Shown here one piece after another: positions 35,034 through 44,793 of a stretch of DNA of 64,000 nt; the stretch's first letter is position 1; each line of letters starts with the position of its first letter. The DNA comes from Treponema sp. (GTDB lineage: Bacteria > Spirochaetota > Spirochaetia > Treponematales > Treponemataceae): contig JAEEVR010000008.1 of NCBI GenBank assembly GCA_016290995.1, positions 1-64,000 on the forward strand, in the 5' to 3' direction. Position numbers and translations under genes: made by a program. Below the pieces are notes generated by a model. The model searched no databases, was not told the origin of the DNA, and saw only the letters and a list, made by a program, of their open reading frames with translations.

Positions 35034-35981
35034 CCAATCGTTGTCGATAAAATAGTCCGGGTTTACGATCACAGAGTTTAGCCTTATTTCCCAATGCAAG
35101 TGGGGGCCGGTCGCAAAGCCCGTGGCTCCGCTCAATCCCAACAAGTCTCCTTGCTGAACGTTCTGGCCTTCCTTAACTTTTAGTTGGCTCATGTGATAGT
35201 ACATGCTGTAAAGGCCCGGAAGGTGTTCGATTATGATTGTCCAGCCGGTGGCGATGCGATTTTCGGCAAGCAAGACTTTTCCGTTGGCCGGAGCGACGAT
35301 TTCGGTTCCGGTGGGGATGCCAAAGTCGATTCCAGCGTGGGTTGTCGTGCTTTCTTTTCCGCTGGGATACTTGTAAATGATGCGCTCTGCAAAGGAAGTG
35401 GTGCGGCGCGTTGATTTTACCGGCAAGATAAAGCGCTTTAGGCTGTAAACGCTTTCGGCGTTGATGGAGTTTATGATGTCGTTGAGTTTTTTTGACTGAG
35501 CGACTTTTTCCGGGCTTGTGTTCTTTGAGATGCTGTTCATCGTTTGGTTGAGCGTGATGACGCCGCTTTCAAAGGTTTTTTCGCCGACAAGCAGGGGGAG
35601 TTCAAAGGATTTTTCGATGTCGTCGCCGGTTGTATAGCTTACGACGATTTTGTATTCGCCGATTTTGGCCCAGCTTGAGATTGGAAGGCCTGTCATAAAT
35701 TCATTGGAGCCTTTTTTGGGAACGTTGTAAAATTCGCTCGTTCCGACGCTTTTTTCTTCAATTTTTAGCTCGGCCTTGGCGGCTACGGAAAAGTTCTTTT
35801 TCTTTGCCTTGATGTTTTCAAAGCGCATTCTGATGAATACTGGGTCGCCAGGCATCGCGCTGTCGTTGTATTCCAGGTTAATGCTGTATTGGCTTCCGTC
35901 AAAGCGGGCGTTTTTGGCAAAGGCTGCCGCCGAAATAAGGGCCAGCGCAAGGACCGCCAGCATCTTTTTTATATTTTTCAT
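35016..35981 (-). CDS. M23 family metallopeptidase, secreted
   Basis: Peptidoglycan peptidase of the LytM/M23 type acting in the periplasm. The 321-residue product has a signal peptide (about 1-22, ending SAAAFAK) and then a beta-rich Ig-like domain (about 25-135). The M23 domain (about 200-310) has the zinc motifs HAGIDFGIPTGTEI (HxxxD) and TGPHLHWEIRLN (HxH). The start is the second of two ATG codons, at 35981, because GGAG lies six bases upstream of it; the first is at 35993. The gene converges on ligA with an 18-nt overlap. It lacks an N-terminal coiled coil, so it is not EnvC-like. Confidence 0.9.
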   Translation of the reverse strand: MKNIKKMLAVLALALISAAAFAKNARFDGSQYSINLEYNDSAMPGDPVFIRMRFENIKAKKKNFSVAAKAELKIEEKSVGTSEFYNVPKKGSNEFMTGLPISSWAKIGEYKIVVSYTTGDDIEKSFELPLLVGEKTFESGVITLNQTMNSISKNTSPEKVAQSKKLNDIINSINAESVYSLKRFILPVKSTRRTTSFAERIIYKYPSGKESTTTHAGIDFGIPTGTEIVAPANGKVLLAENRIATGWTIIIEHLPGLYSMYYHMSQLKVKEGQNVQQGDLLGLSGATGFATGPHLHWEIRLNSVIVNPDYFIDNDWSFNEG

Positions 35982-36037
35982 TTTATGCTCCATCTTTTAA
36001 TTTATCGGCATGTATAGAACAATTTTTAATTATTTGA

Positions 36038-36043
36038 TATAAT
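36038..36043 (+). promoter_or_regulatory. Extended -10 element of the ileS promoter
   Basis: Perfect TATAAT with TG one base upstream (TGATATAAT). The expected -35 position (near 36015) is poor (ATAGAA), so the extended -10 probably carries recognition. The ileS start at 36077 is 33 nt downstream. Confidence 0.55.
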
Positions 36044-36076
36044 AGTCAAGATATATTCGATTAAAGGAGCTTTGTT

Positions 36077-39000
36077 TTGTATAAGCCGGTAGATCCCAAA
36101 GCGGAATTTCCCAAGCAGGAAGAAGAAGTCTTAAAATATTGGAGCGACAACGACATTTTCAAAAAGTCGATTTCTCAAAGAGAAGGCGCCCCTGAGTTTG
36201 TTTTTTACGACGGACCGCCCTTTGCCACAGGACTCCCGCACTTTGGACACTTTATCCCTTCAACAATTAAAGACATAATTCCCCGCTACCAGACTATGCG
36301 AGGAAAGAGGGTTGACCGCCGCTTTGGCTGGGACTGCCACGGCCTTCCCGTTGAAAACTTGATTGAAAAGGAGTTGGGAATCAACTCCAAGCACGAAATC
36401 GAAGAATACGGCGTGGCCAACTTTAACGACAAGTGCCGCGCCAGCGTTCTCAAATACACAGGCGAATGGCGAAAGACCATAACCCGCATGGGCCGCTGGG
36501 TTGACTTTGACCGCGACTACAAGACGATGAACCCCGACTATATGGAGTCCATTTGGTGGGTTGCCAAATCCCTTTGGGACAAGGGCTTGATTTACGAAGG
36601 AAAGTACATTCTTCCGTATTGCCCCAGATGCTCCACGGTTCTTTCATCGCACGAATTGGCCCAGGGCTACAAGGAAGTCCAGGACCCCGCGATTACAATT
36701 CGCTTTAAGATTACCGCCGCGCCCAAGGGCATTGACGACCCCAGCATGGCCGACGGAAAGACATACTTTTTGGCATGGACGACAACGCCGTGGACCCTTC
36801 CTTCCAACGAAGGCTTGGCGATGGGCCCGGACATCGACTACGTAAAAATCTTGGACAAGGATTCGGGCGACCATTACATTTTGGCCGAAAGCCGTCTTGC
36901 CGCCTACTACAAGGACGCCGCCGAATACGAGGTTGTCTACAAGAAGAAAGGCAAGGACTTTTTGGGCGCCAAGTACGAGCCGCTCTTTCCTTACTTTGCG
37001 AATCTTGCCAAAAACCAAGACGGTTCCGACGGCGCTTTCCGCCTCTTTAACGCGGACTACGTTTCGACAGAAGACGGAACGGGAATCGTCCACTTGGCTC
37101 CTTCCTTTGGCGAAGACGACAGCCAAGTCTTCAAAAAAGAGAACGCCGGAAAAGACGACAGGGCTCAGATTCCCTTTATGGAACCGATCGACGCCGAATG
37201 TAAATTCACAAAAGAAGTTCCGGACTACCAGGGCCGCTTTGTAAAAGAAGCCGACAAGGACATCATGGACCGCCTAAAAAAAGAGGGCAAGCTGATTAAG
37301 CGCGACCAAATCAAGCACCAATACCCGCACTGCTGGCGATGCGGCTCTCCGCTTATTTACCGCGGAATCGGAAGCTGGTTCGTAAAGGTTGCCGGAAAGA
37401 ACGACCAGCTTTTAAAGGCCAACAGCCAAATTAAATGGCAGCCGGGCCACATTAAGGAAGGCCGCTTTGGCAAATGGCTTGAAGGCGCTCGCGACTGGGC
37501 CGTCAGCCGAAACCGCTATTGGGGAAACCCGATTCCGATTTGGAAGTGCCCCGACTGCGCAAAGACAGTCTGCGTCGGAAGCCGATCAGAACTTAAGGAA
37601 TTGAGCGGAACTTATCCCGACGATTTGCACAAACAGTTTGTAGACAAGATTGAAATCCCGTGTTCTTGCGGAAGCAAGATGAAGCGCATCCCGGAAGTTT
37701 TTGACTGCTGGTTTGAGTCGGGCAGCATGCCTTACGCGCAGCTTCACTATCCCTTTGAGAACAAGGAATTCTTTGAAAAGCATTTCCCTGCCGACTTTAT
37801 CAGCGAAGGCCTTGACCAAACTCGCGGCTGGTTCTACACGCTTACGGTTTTGGCCGCCGAGCTTTTTGACAAGCCCGCCTTCAAGAACTGCATCGTAAAC
37901 GGTTTGGTATTGGCCAGCGACGGCCGCAAGATGTCCAAGTCGCTCAAGAACTATACCGATCCGGTTGAAGCGATCAATATGTTCGGCGCGGACGCCTTGC
38001 GCTTGTTCCTTATGCACTCGGCGGTCGTAAAGGCCGACGACTTGCGCTATTCCGACGACGGAGTTAAGGAAGTCCTTAAGTCTATCTTGATTCCTTTGTG
38101 GAACAGCTACTCATTCTTTGTAACGTACGCCAACATCGACAAGATTCAGCCCAACGGAAAGTTGTTCGAAAATTCCATGCCGCAAAATCCGCTTGACCGT
38201 TGGATTTTGAGCGTGACCCAATCTTTGGTAAAGAACGTAAGCGCGGCGCTTGACGACTACGACCTTAGCGGAGCGATTGATCCGATTGTGGCCTTTATCG
38301 ACCAGCTCAACAACTGGTACATCCGTAGAAGCCGCCGCCGCTTTTGGAAGAGCGAAAACGATTCCGACAAGGCGGAAGCCTACGAAGCCTTGTACTTGGC
38401 GCTTAAGACATTCGCGCAAGTAAGCGCTCCCTTTGTTCCCTTTATCGCGGAACAGATTTGGCAGAACCTGAAGGTTTCGGGCGACGCCGAAAGCGTTCAC
38501 CTTAGCGATTGGCCCAAGTACAACGAGGCTTGGCATGACGAGGCGCTTGAGTTCAAGATGGCCACAGTTCAAAAGGCCGTGTCTATGGGCCACAGCTTGC
38601 GAAACCAGTTCAACATCAAAAACCGCCAGCCCTTGGCCGCCGTCGCCCTTGTCACCCGAAACGCCGAAGAAAAGAAAGTCTTGGCCGAGATGGAAGACGC
38701 GATTCGCGAAGAGCTTAACGTAAAGAAAGTTGTCTTCCACGACCGCGAAGACGAGCTTGTAGAATACAAGGCCAAGGCCAACTTTAAGGTTCTTGGAAAA
38801 GAGCTTGGCGGCTTGATGAAAGCCGCGGCCACAAAAATCGCCGCGCTTGGCCAGGAAGAAATCCAGTCTATCTTAGACGGCTCAAAGCTCGCTCTTGACG
38901 TTGAGGGAAAGAGCGTCGATTTGACCGAAGAAAAGATTATCGTGGAGCGAATCGAAAAGGAAGGCCTTAAGGTTGTCAACGACGGAACGCTTACCGTTGG

Positions 39001-39280
39001 CCTTGAGACAAACATCACCGACGAGCTTAAGAAAGAAGGCTATGTACGCGATTTGGTTCGCGGAATCCAAAATCTCCGAAAGGAAAGCGGACTTAGCGTA
39101 ACAGACCGCATAAAGCTTAAGGTCTTTGGCGACGACGAGCTTAAAGACGCGTGGACTATGTTCGCGGACTTTGTAACTGGCGAAACCTTGGCCGCAAGCG
39201 CCGAGTGGACAAATATTGACGGCGGCTCAGTCATTGAAGCCGACGATAAAAAATGGGGAGTAAAAATTGAAAAGAATTAA
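36077..39280 (+). CDS. ileS: Isoleucyl-tRNA synthetase (type 2, eukaryotic-like)
   Basis: Charges tRNA-Ile. The product has 1067 residues, longer than the usual bacterial enzyme (about 930), with the HIGH motif as GLPHFGHF near residue 54 and KMSKS in GRKMSKSLKNYTDP near 617. The CP1 editing domain (TTPWTLPSNEGLA; DGTGIVHLAPSFGEDD), anticodon-binding domain and long C-terminal extension follow the eukaryote-like type 2 IleRS, the form often associated with mupirocin resistance and common in spirochetes. The start is a TTG at 36077 with AAAGGAG upstream. The tail overlaps a lipoprotein gene by 14 nt. Confidence 0.95.
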   Translation: MYKPVDPKAEFPKQEEEVLKYWSDNDIFKKSISQREGAPEFVFYDGPPFATGLPHFGHFIPSTIKDIIPRYQTMRGKRVDRRFGWDCHGLPVENLIEKELGINSKHEIEEYGVANFNDKCRASVLKYTGEWRKTITRMGRWVDFDRDYKTMNPDYMESIWWVAKSLWDKGLIYEGKYILPYCPRCSTVLSSHELAQGYKEVQDPAITIRFKITAAPKGIDDPSMADGKTYFLAWTTTPWTLPSNEGLAMGPDIDYVKILDKDSGDHYILAESRLAAYYKDAAEYEVVYKKKGKDFLGAKYEPLFPYFANLAKNQDGSDGAFRLFNADYVSTEDGTGIVHLAPSFGEDDSQVFKKENAGKDDRAQIPFMEPIDAECKFTKEVPDYQGRFVKEADKDIMDRLKKEGKLIKRDQIKHQYPHCWRCGSPLIYRGIGSWFVKVAGKNDQLLKANSQIKWQPGHIKEGRFGKWLEGARDWAVSRNRYWGNPIPIWKCPDCAKTVCVGSRSELKELSGTYPDDLHKQFVDKIEIPCSCGSKMKRIPEVFDCWFESGSMPYAQLHYPFENKEFFEKHFPADFISEGLDQTRGWFYTLTVLAAELFDKPAFKNCIVNGLVLASDGRKMSKSLKNYTDPVEAINMFGADALRLFLMHSAVVKADDLRYSDDGVKEVLKSILIPLWNSYSFFVTYANIDKIQPNGKLFENSMPQNPLDRWILSVTQSLVKNVSAALDDYDLSGAIDPIVAFIDQLNNWYIRRSRRRFWKSENDSDKAEAYEALYLALKTFAQVSAPFVPFIAEQIWQNLKVSGDAESVHLSDWPKYNEAWHDEALEFKMATVQKAVSMGHSLRNQFNIKNRQPLAAVALVTRNAEEKKVLAEMEDAIREELNVKKVVFHDREDELVEYKAKANFKVLGKELGGLMKAAATKIAALGQEEIQSILDGSKLALDVEGKSVDLTEEKIIVERIEKEGLKVVNDGTLTVGLETNITDELKKEGYVRDLVRGIQNLRKESGLSVTDRIKLKVFGDDELKDAWTMFADFVTGETLAASAEWTNIDGGSVIEADDKKWGVKIEKN

Positions 39281-40205
39281 CAGTTTTGTTTTTGCTGCAA
39301 TCGCCGCCCTTGCGGTTTTTGCCAGCGCTTCGGCTTTTGTTTCTTGCGCGTCCGTTATGGGTTCAAAAGTAAACGTAAACGCTTTTGACACGCTTGATTC
39401 CGACTCTTTGGTTTACATGAGCATTCCTGTGGGCGTTCACAGTGAATTTACAAACAGCCTCTTAAAGAAGATGATTGGAAGCGACGTTTCGGACAAGTAC
39501 ATCAAGAACGTCACTGACAGCATCGAGCGCGTTTACATCGGCTTGGGCTCGGCCTCCAACAAAAACCGCGTTCAAATCGCTTGCGACGGAACGGTTTCAA
39601 CCGCCTCCAAGCTTGCGCTTTCTTCTACCGATTATTTTACAAAGAAAATTCAGAACGTAAACGCGGCCGGCATCTATCAGGTTTACACCGAAAAGCAGTC
39701 TGGCATCCAGATTTGCAATCCCGGAAGCAACTTGATTTTGATCGCAAGCGACATTGTTCCTCAGTTGAAAAAATATGACAGCGAAGCCAATTCTCAAATT
39801 CTTTCTGACATTTTGAGCGGAGTTTCAAACAATTCAAACGAGGCTGATTGGAAGGACAGCGAAGCCTACAAGTTTGTCGGAGACTCTAGCGTCAATACGG
39901 TTCGCCTTTACATGAACAAGCCTCTTTCGTTCATCACAAATCTTTTGGGAACAAGCCTTTCTTCTTCAATCTTCCAGTTGAACTTTATCGAAGGCGAGTT
40001 CACAAAGTTGGCTTCGGGCAAGTATTCGGTTGATTTGAACATGGAATTTTCTAAGGACAACCTTATCGCCAAGGCCGTGGCTTTCCTGAAAGTGGCTCTT
40101 TTGATGACGGACTCTAAGGTGACGATGGTTGACGACCATCACCTTTCTGTGACCGGCATTCAAGTTTCGCTTTCGCAAATGCAGAACATGCTTGGAATTC
40201 GATAA
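39267..40205 (+). CDS. Putative lipoprotein
   Basis: The product has 312 residues. A signal (about 5-26, [20 protein letters not shown]) ends at Cys27 in a lipobox-like FVSC. The mature protein contains repeated patterns of the type [13 protein letters not shown] and [16 protein letters not shown] that suggest a two-lobed beta-sheet fold, but no known family is recognised. The start is a TTG inside the end of ileS, with GGGGAG nine bases upstream, so it is translationally coupled to ileS. A UPRTase gene follows after 23 nt. Confidence 0.7.
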   Translation: MKRINSFVFAAIAALAVFASASAFVSCASVMGSKVNVNAFDTLDSDSLVYMSIPVGVHSEFTNSLLKKMIGSDVSDKYIKNVTDSIERVYIGLGSASNKNRVQIACDGTVSTASKLALSSTDYFTKKIQNVNAAGIYQVYTEKQSGIQICNPGSNLILIASDIVPQLKKYDSEANSQILSDILSGVSNNSNEADWKDSEAYKFVGDSSVNTVRLYMNKPLSFITNLLGTSLSSSIFQLNFIEGEFTKLASGKYSVDLNMEFSKDNLIAKAVAFLKVALLMTDSKVTMVDDHHLSVTGIQVSLSQMQNMLGIR

Positions 40206-40228
40206 TAACAAAAAGACAGGAGACAATT

Positions 40229-41269
40229 ATGGCGGAAGACAAAATCATTCTTAAGGCCGAAGACCTTGACGGATATTTGACAGAAGGCGACCACGCGGAT
40301 CTCAAAAACTTGGCCGCTATGTACGAGGAGACGATGAAGACTTTCGTTCCCCTTGACAAGGCCAAGACGATTGAACAGTTTGACAAGATGGGCCACGTGA
40401 TGCAGGACATCCTTAAAAAGCATCCCTCAATCAAAGTTTTTTCTTTTGAGACGGAGGAGGGAAGCCACGCCGAAGCCAGCCATGTTATCTCAAAGCTGCG
40501 CAACATTAAGACTGACAATCACGAATTTGTTTACTACACACAGCGCGCCTACGAAATGCTTTTCCGCTTGGCCTATACAGGCCCTCATTCGGACAAAAAG
40601 AATTACATCGTAACTTCCACTCCTGTAACAAATCCGGTGCAGAACTACGCCGTTCACAAGATTCCGGACATTGACTCGGAGATTTCAAACTCTGTCATGT
40701 GCGTAATGTTGCGCGGCGCTCTTTTGCCCAGCATCATCATGTCAAAGGAAATCGAAGAGTATTCTTCAAATGGATACGTAACGCCCTTCGCGCTTTTTAA
40801 GATCAACCGCGACGACACAAAGCACGAAAACGACATGCAGTACATTCTTGACCTTAAAAAGTCTTTCTTTAACCTTGAGCAGCTGGACGGAAAGGATTTG
40901 ATTTTCGCCGACCCGATGAACGCCACAGGCGGCTCTCTGGTCACTGTCGTAAAGTATCTTCAGAGCCAGGGCGTAAAGCCGCGCTCAATCAAGTTCTTTA
41001 ACATCATTTCGGCGCTTAAAGGCTCGCTCCGCATTAGCCGCGCTCTTGACAATTGCGTTTGCTACACCTTGTGGATGGATCCCGCTCTTAACAAAAGCGC
41101 TTACATCATGCCGGGGTTGGGAGACGCCGGAGACCGCTTGAACGGCTGCGACAAAAAGGAAAATCCCCGCAACATCATTCGCCTTATCGCCAATTACGGA
41201 AGCACCATCAACGGTTTGTACAACTCGCAGCTTGCCGAAATTGAGTCTATGGTTTTGGACAAGAACTGA
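40229..41269 (+). CDS. upp: Uracil phosphoribosyltransferase with an N-terminal extension
   Basis: Makes UMP from uracil and PRPP (pyrimidine salvage). The 346-residue product is much longer than the usual 210. The C-terminal 220 residues match UPRTase: the PRPP loop [37 protein letters not shown], and the uracil-binding [15 protein letters not shown]. The extra N-terminal part (about 1-110) is helical and unrecognised. Ribosome binding site AGGAGAC. TGATG overlap with the next lipoprotein gene suggests co-translation. Confidence 0.83.
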   Translation: MAEDKIILKAEDLDGYLTEGDHADLKNLAAMYEETMKTFVPLDKAKTIEQFDKMGHVMQDILKKHPSIKVFSFETEEGSHAEASHVISKLRNIKTDNHEFVYYTQRAYEMLFRLAYTGPHSDKKNYIVTSTPVTNPVQNYAVHKIPDIDSEISNSVMCVMLRGALLPSIIMSKEIEEYSSNGYVTPFALFKINRDDTKHENDMQYILDLKKSFFNLEQLDGKDLIFADPMNATGGSLVTVVKYLQSQGVKPRSIKFFNIISALKGSLRISRALDNCVCYTLWMDPALNKSAYIMPGLGDAGDRLNGCDKKENPRNIIRLIANYGSTINGLYNSQLAEIESMVLDKN

Positions 41270-41922
41270 TGCAAAGCCGCGCCGCCTTTTTAGCGAAGGT
41301 CGCTGCGATTCTTGTCGCAATGACTTTCTTTTCTTGCAAGACGACAAAGTTCATTATTCCCGGCGAAAAGAAAGTCGCGATAGACAATATTTTCATCGAG
41401 TACTACAATCTAGGCGAAGAATACTTTAAACTAAAGAATTACACAAAGGCGGCGGAATATTACATAAAAGCTTCGTCCAACAAGGACATCCACAACGCCG
41501 CTTACTTTAAGGCGGCCCGTTCCTATGCCTTGGCAAAAGAATGGTCCAAGGCTACTGGCATTTACGAAGAGATTGTAAAAAAGGACAAGGACAACTTAAG
41601 CGCAAAAGAGGCCTTGGCCTACATCTACGCTATGTCCAACGACTTTGAGCGCTCCGAGCGCCTTTACTTGGAGCTTGCAACAAGCAATCCAAATTCCGCC
41701 GAAGTTCTTGTCAATTACACGATTGTTCTTGTGACCTTGGAAAAGTACAAGGAAGCGGAGGAGCAATTAAAAATAATTAAAGAAAAGTTTCCCGACGAAG
41801 AAAAAATCAAGACGCTTGACGAAAAGATTTCTGCCGCGCTTAATCCGCCCAAAGACGAAAGCAAGGGAAACATTCCGGCCGAACTTGAGCAGCCGGAACT
41901 TGCGCCTAAAGAAAGCAAATAA
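41269..41922 (+). CDS. TPR-containing lipoprotein
   Basis: The product has 217 residues. The signal (about 8-22, LAKVAAILVAMTFFS) ends at Cys23 in FFSC. Three to four tetratricopeptide repeats follow (YNLGEEYFKLKNYTKAAEYY; YFKAARSYALAKEWSKATGI; LAYIYAMSNDFERSERLYLE; VNYTIVLVTLEKYKEAEEQL), then a Pro/Glu-rich tail. TPR lipoproteins of this size act as envelope scaffolds in spirochetes; the exact role is unknown. It overlaps the UPRTase gene by one base and ends 10 nt from the convergent minus-strand operon. Confidence 0.82.
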   Translation: MQSRAAFLAKVAAILVAMTFFSCKTTKFIIPGEKKVAIDNIFIEYYNLGEEYFKLKNYTKAAEYYIKASSNKDIHNAAYFKAARSYALAKEWSKATGIYEEIVKKDKDNLSAKEALAYIYAMSNDFERSERLYLELATSNPNSAEVLVNYTIVLVTLEKYKEAEEQLKIIKEKFPDEEKIKTLDEKISAALNPPKDESKGNIPAELEQPELAPKESK

Positions 41923-41932
41923 AATCTTTTAA

Positions 41933-43228
41933 TTAATTTTCTTGCTCTTGATCTTCGTCTTGGCCGCCGATGAATTTTCTGTATTTTTCGGGATTGACTC
42001 TAAACGCGATGATCGGACTGTTGGGGTCTTCTTCTGCGTGAATCAAGGCTTGCTCGGCTTCGTTCTTAAGCCGCTCCGCGGAAATCAATCTAAGCGAACG
42101 GCTTGAAATGCCAATCAAAGGCTTGGAATCTTGTCCGGCGGCCTTTAGCGCGCTTGCAATGTCTGAGTGCAACACTTCGGCGTTTTGCATCGCTGTGTCT
42201 ATGTCGGAATGTTGCATGATGGCCGCAAAGCCTTCTTCGCCGCATTCAAAAATAAAGTCCTTGAACTGGAAGAAGCTTTGCAGAGCTTGGCAAACATTTC
42301 CGTAATAGTCTGACTCTTTTGTCATGCCTGGAACCTTGATCAAGGCCAAGGCCAAGTCTTGTTCGCTTGACGCGGCCCTTACCAATTCCGATTCAAGGCG
42401 TGTGGCTAAGTAAGATTCCCAACCAAAGCCGCTGGCCGGAGAGAAAAGACCTTGCTCGGCAGCTGGCGCCTGAACTTGGTCTGAAGGCGCTGAGGGAGCG
42501 GCTTGGCTTTCGCTTGAGCCTTCTTGCGCTTTTTGGTCGGCGTAAGCGTTTTCCAAAGGATTGTAGTCAACCTTTTCTTCTTGTTTTGTTTCTGTGGCTG
42601 GAGCGGCGTCGTTATCCGCGGACTCTGAGGTCGAATCGTTGTCAGACTCGGGAGCGGCTTCTTCGTCAAAAAGCGATTCGCCAAATTCGTCGTCAACCTT
42701 TGTCTTTTTAAATTCAACGTCGCCGTCTTCTTGCGCTGTCTCGCCCAAGTATTGTGAAAGTAAAAGGATGCAGGCAAGCAAGGTTCCAGCCAAGATTATG
42801 ATAAAGGCGATTTTTGCCCGGTAATAAATCAGCGAAGAAGAGACCGTGTGGATGTTTGCGTCAAGGCGAATGTCCGCGCCGTCTCCGCCAACGATGCGAG
42901 TGCTAAAGGTTTTTACAAAGACCGAGGCGGCTCGCTGGCTTTCCATTGGATAAACGTAAACGTCTTTTCCGTTGATTTTAAGATTGATGGATTCATAAAT
43001 CTCTGGAGCGCCGACGGCGGAATTGAATAGATTTATAAATTCTTTGGAACCGCTTGGATAGATTTCGCTCGCTTCCGCAGTTCTGGAAGAAAGCTTTTCA
43101 AACTTGGCTCCGGCGGCTTTTAAGCCTGAATTGTAGTCAGAATAAACGCAAATTGCAAAGGCAATTGCGGTTGCGACAAAGACGCCCGCGATGGCGAACG
43201 CCGCGATAGATATTCCCCTCTTATTCAT
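41933..43228 (-). CDS. Membrane sensor protein with a degenerate GGDEF-like domain
   Basis: The product has 431 residues. Two membrane segments (about 8-28 and 137-159) flank a periplasmic domain of about 105 residues. A long acidic, low-complexity linker follows (about 165-270, many Glu, Asp, Ser, Ala). The C-terminal 150 residues have the fold pattern of GGDEF domains, including the closing ISAERLKNEAEQALIHAEED, but the signature loop reads CGEEGFAAIM (about 329-338) instead of GGDEFAVL, so it is unlikely to make cyclic-di-GMP and may instead bind nucleotide or partners. Last gene of the five-gene minus operon, with a 4-nt overlap with the gene before it. No ribosome binding site; an internal promoter sits just upstream. 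Confidence 0.75.
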   Translation of the reverse strand: MNKRGISIAAFAIAGVFVATAIAFAICVYSDYNSGLKAAGAKFEKLSSRTAEASEIYPSGSKEFINLFNSAVGAPEIYESINLKINGKDVYVYPMESQRAASVFVKTFSTRIVGGDGADIRLDANIHTVSSSLIYYRAKIAFIIILAGTLLACILLLSQYLGETAQEDGDVEFKKTKVDDEFGESLFDEEAAPESDNDSTSESADNDAAPATETKQEEKVDYNPLENAYADQKAQEGSSESQAAPSAPSDQVQAPAAEQGLFSPASGFGWESYLATRLESELVRAASSEQDLALALIKVPGMTKESDYYGNVCQALQSFFQFKDFIFECGEEGFAAIMQHSDIDTAMQNAEVLHSDIASALKAAGQDSKPLIGISSRSLRLISAERLKNEAEQALIHAEEDPNSPIIAFRVNPEKYRKFIGGQDEDQEQEN

Positions 43229-44793
43229 AATAATTTATTATACAATAGAATGTTGTTCAGCGCAAGTTTTTTTAACTCTTTTATTGAAATTTTATTTTGG
43301 CCGTTTTTGTCCATTTTTTGCCGCCAATAAGCCATTTCGGGCAAAATCAAGCTTTCTTGGGGCTCAAGACGTTCCGTCTTGTCCAAGTCGCGCGCAAGCG
43401 CGTCAAGGTCTTTTTTTAGGGAGGCAAAGTCAAGGCCGTTGGCTTCAAAGAGCGGAGCGTTTTGCGGCTTTTGCGAAAGATCGCAGACCTTCCATTCGTA
43501 GACGCTATCCTTCCATTCGTAGTCGCCCAAGAATTCTTCCATCGTCGTTTGGTAGCGGAGGAGCGTGGGGCTTTGCAAAAATCCGCGCTGGTTTTTGTTA
43601 AGTTCCGTTCGGAACATAAGCTTGGTGAATAAGCTTTCGGCGTTTTGCGGCCTGGTTTGAGCGGCCATGTATAGGTCGTCCAAGTATGTTCCTTTTGTGT
43701 AAGGCTTTCCTTTAGAGTAGCCAAAGTCGGCTCCGAAAATTTTGATTTTTGCAAACCCGCACTGGCGCGCAAAGTCTGCCGCGCAAATCGCAACCGTTCC
43801 GCCGCCTGAGCGCAATTTGACAAAGGGCCTCTTGCAATAGCGGCTTGCAAAAGAAACCAAGGGATGGCCGGAATCAAAAAAAACTATTCGCGCGTTTTTG
43901 CTTTGCGCATTTTTTGCAATCGAAGGATTCGCCGCCAAGTCCAAGACAAAAATCGTGTCCTTGCTGTTGGCGCCGTTAAAATGCTCGGCGCTTAAATATT
44001 GCGCGTCAAGCGAAACCACCGCGTCAACTTTTATGCCGCGGCGTCCAAAAGCCTTTAATGCGGTGTCCGTCGCTATTACAAAATAATTGTCTCGCGCCTC
44101 TTGAATGGCTTTTGCGCTTTGGTCAAGGCTGGGGCCTGCGGCGATGATTGCCGCGGTTTTTTGCAAGGCGTTTGGAGCGAGGCTTGCCTTGTCTTGGCCG
44201 CATTTTTGGATTTTATTCAACACGCTTAGGTTGCAAAAAATGTTTTTTGTCCACAGGCGGCCAAAGTGGGCTTGGGTGGAGTAGTCGGCTGAAATTTCTT
44301 TTAGGGCGCTTTTGATTCGCTCCAAAATCTTTTCGTAGTCGTCTTGGATTTCTTGAAGCCAAGAGCGCAAGGGCAGAATGCTTATGGCGCCGTAGTGGGC
44401 GGGAAAGTAATTTTGGAGCAGGACTTGCTCTAGGGCGTCGGAAGCGGCGGGGAGTGTAGTGTCTGACGAAAAATCCGCCGCGCAAAAAATAACGTCGCGC
44501 TTTTGGCTAAGTTCCTTTACAAGTGGGGCGTTTTCTTTTAGCCAAGCAATGTCTTGAGCGCTTTTTTCCACCGCGATTATTTTACAGTCAGGATTTCGTT
44601 TTAAAAAAGAGTCTATGTGGAAGCCGCCCGCGATTCCTAAAATCACGGCAAACGACGCGCCGCCTGTTTCTTGGCCAAAAGTTTCGGCTTCGCGCTGGGG
44701 GTCGTATTTTGAATGGGCCGCCCTGCCTGACTTGTATTCCGGCACCACAAGGCCTGTTTTTGCCGTGACGATGCTTTTGTAAAGCGCGCTCAT
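43225..44793 (-). CDS. DUF115 / motility-accessory-factor (Maf)-like protein, copy 2
   Basis: The product has 522 residues. The central domain (about 200-400) is DUF115 (Maf/6-hydroxymethylpterin-pyrophosphokinase-like): AAIIAAGPSLDQSAKAIQEA, YFVIATDTALKAFGRRGIKV and VDAVVSLDAQYLSAEHF, then FGADFGYSKGKPYTKGTYLD. In flagellated bacteria Maf proteins transfer nonulosonic acids to flagellin. The N-terminal 190 residues contain a helix-rich GIAGGFHIDSFLKRNPDCKI segment. The ATG at 44793 is chosen (GGAGG upstream, 4-nt overlap with the preceding gene); a longer open frame reaching 45006 only reads through the neighbour. Confidence 0.83.
   Translation of the reverse strand: MSALYKSIVTAKTGLVVPEYKSGRAAHSKYDPQREAETFGQETGGASFAVILGIAGGFHIDSFLKRNPDCKIIAVEKSAQDIAWLKENAPLVKELSQKRDVIFCAADFSSDTTLPAASDALEQVLLQNYFPAHYGAISILPLRSWLQEIQDDYEKILERIKSALKEISADYSTQAHFGRLWTKNIFCNLSVLNKIQKCGQDKASLAPNALQKTAAIIAAGPSLDQSAKAIQEARDNYFVIATDTALKAFGRRGIKVDAVVSLDAQYLSAEHFNGANSKDTIFVLDLAANPSIAKNAQSKNARIVFFDSGHPLVSFASRYCKRPFVKLRSGGGTVAICAADFARQCGFAKIKIFGADFGYSKGKPYTKGTYLDDLYMAAQTRPQNAESLFTKLMFRTELNKNQRGFLQSPTLLRYQTTMEEFLGDYEWKDSVYEWKVCDLSQKPQNAPLFEANGLDFASLKKDLDALARDLDKTERLEPQESLILPEMAYWRQKMDKNGQNKISIKELKKLALNNILLYNKLL
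43237..43265 (-). promoter_or_regulatory. Internal promoter before the degenerate-GGDEF gene, near-leaderless
   Basis: On the minus strand: TTGCGC (43265-43260), a 17-nt spacer and a perfect TATAAT (43242-43237). The ATG at 43228 follows 8 nt after the -10, so a transcript from here would have a leader of about 2 nt. The -35 matches only TTG. Confidence 0.45.
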
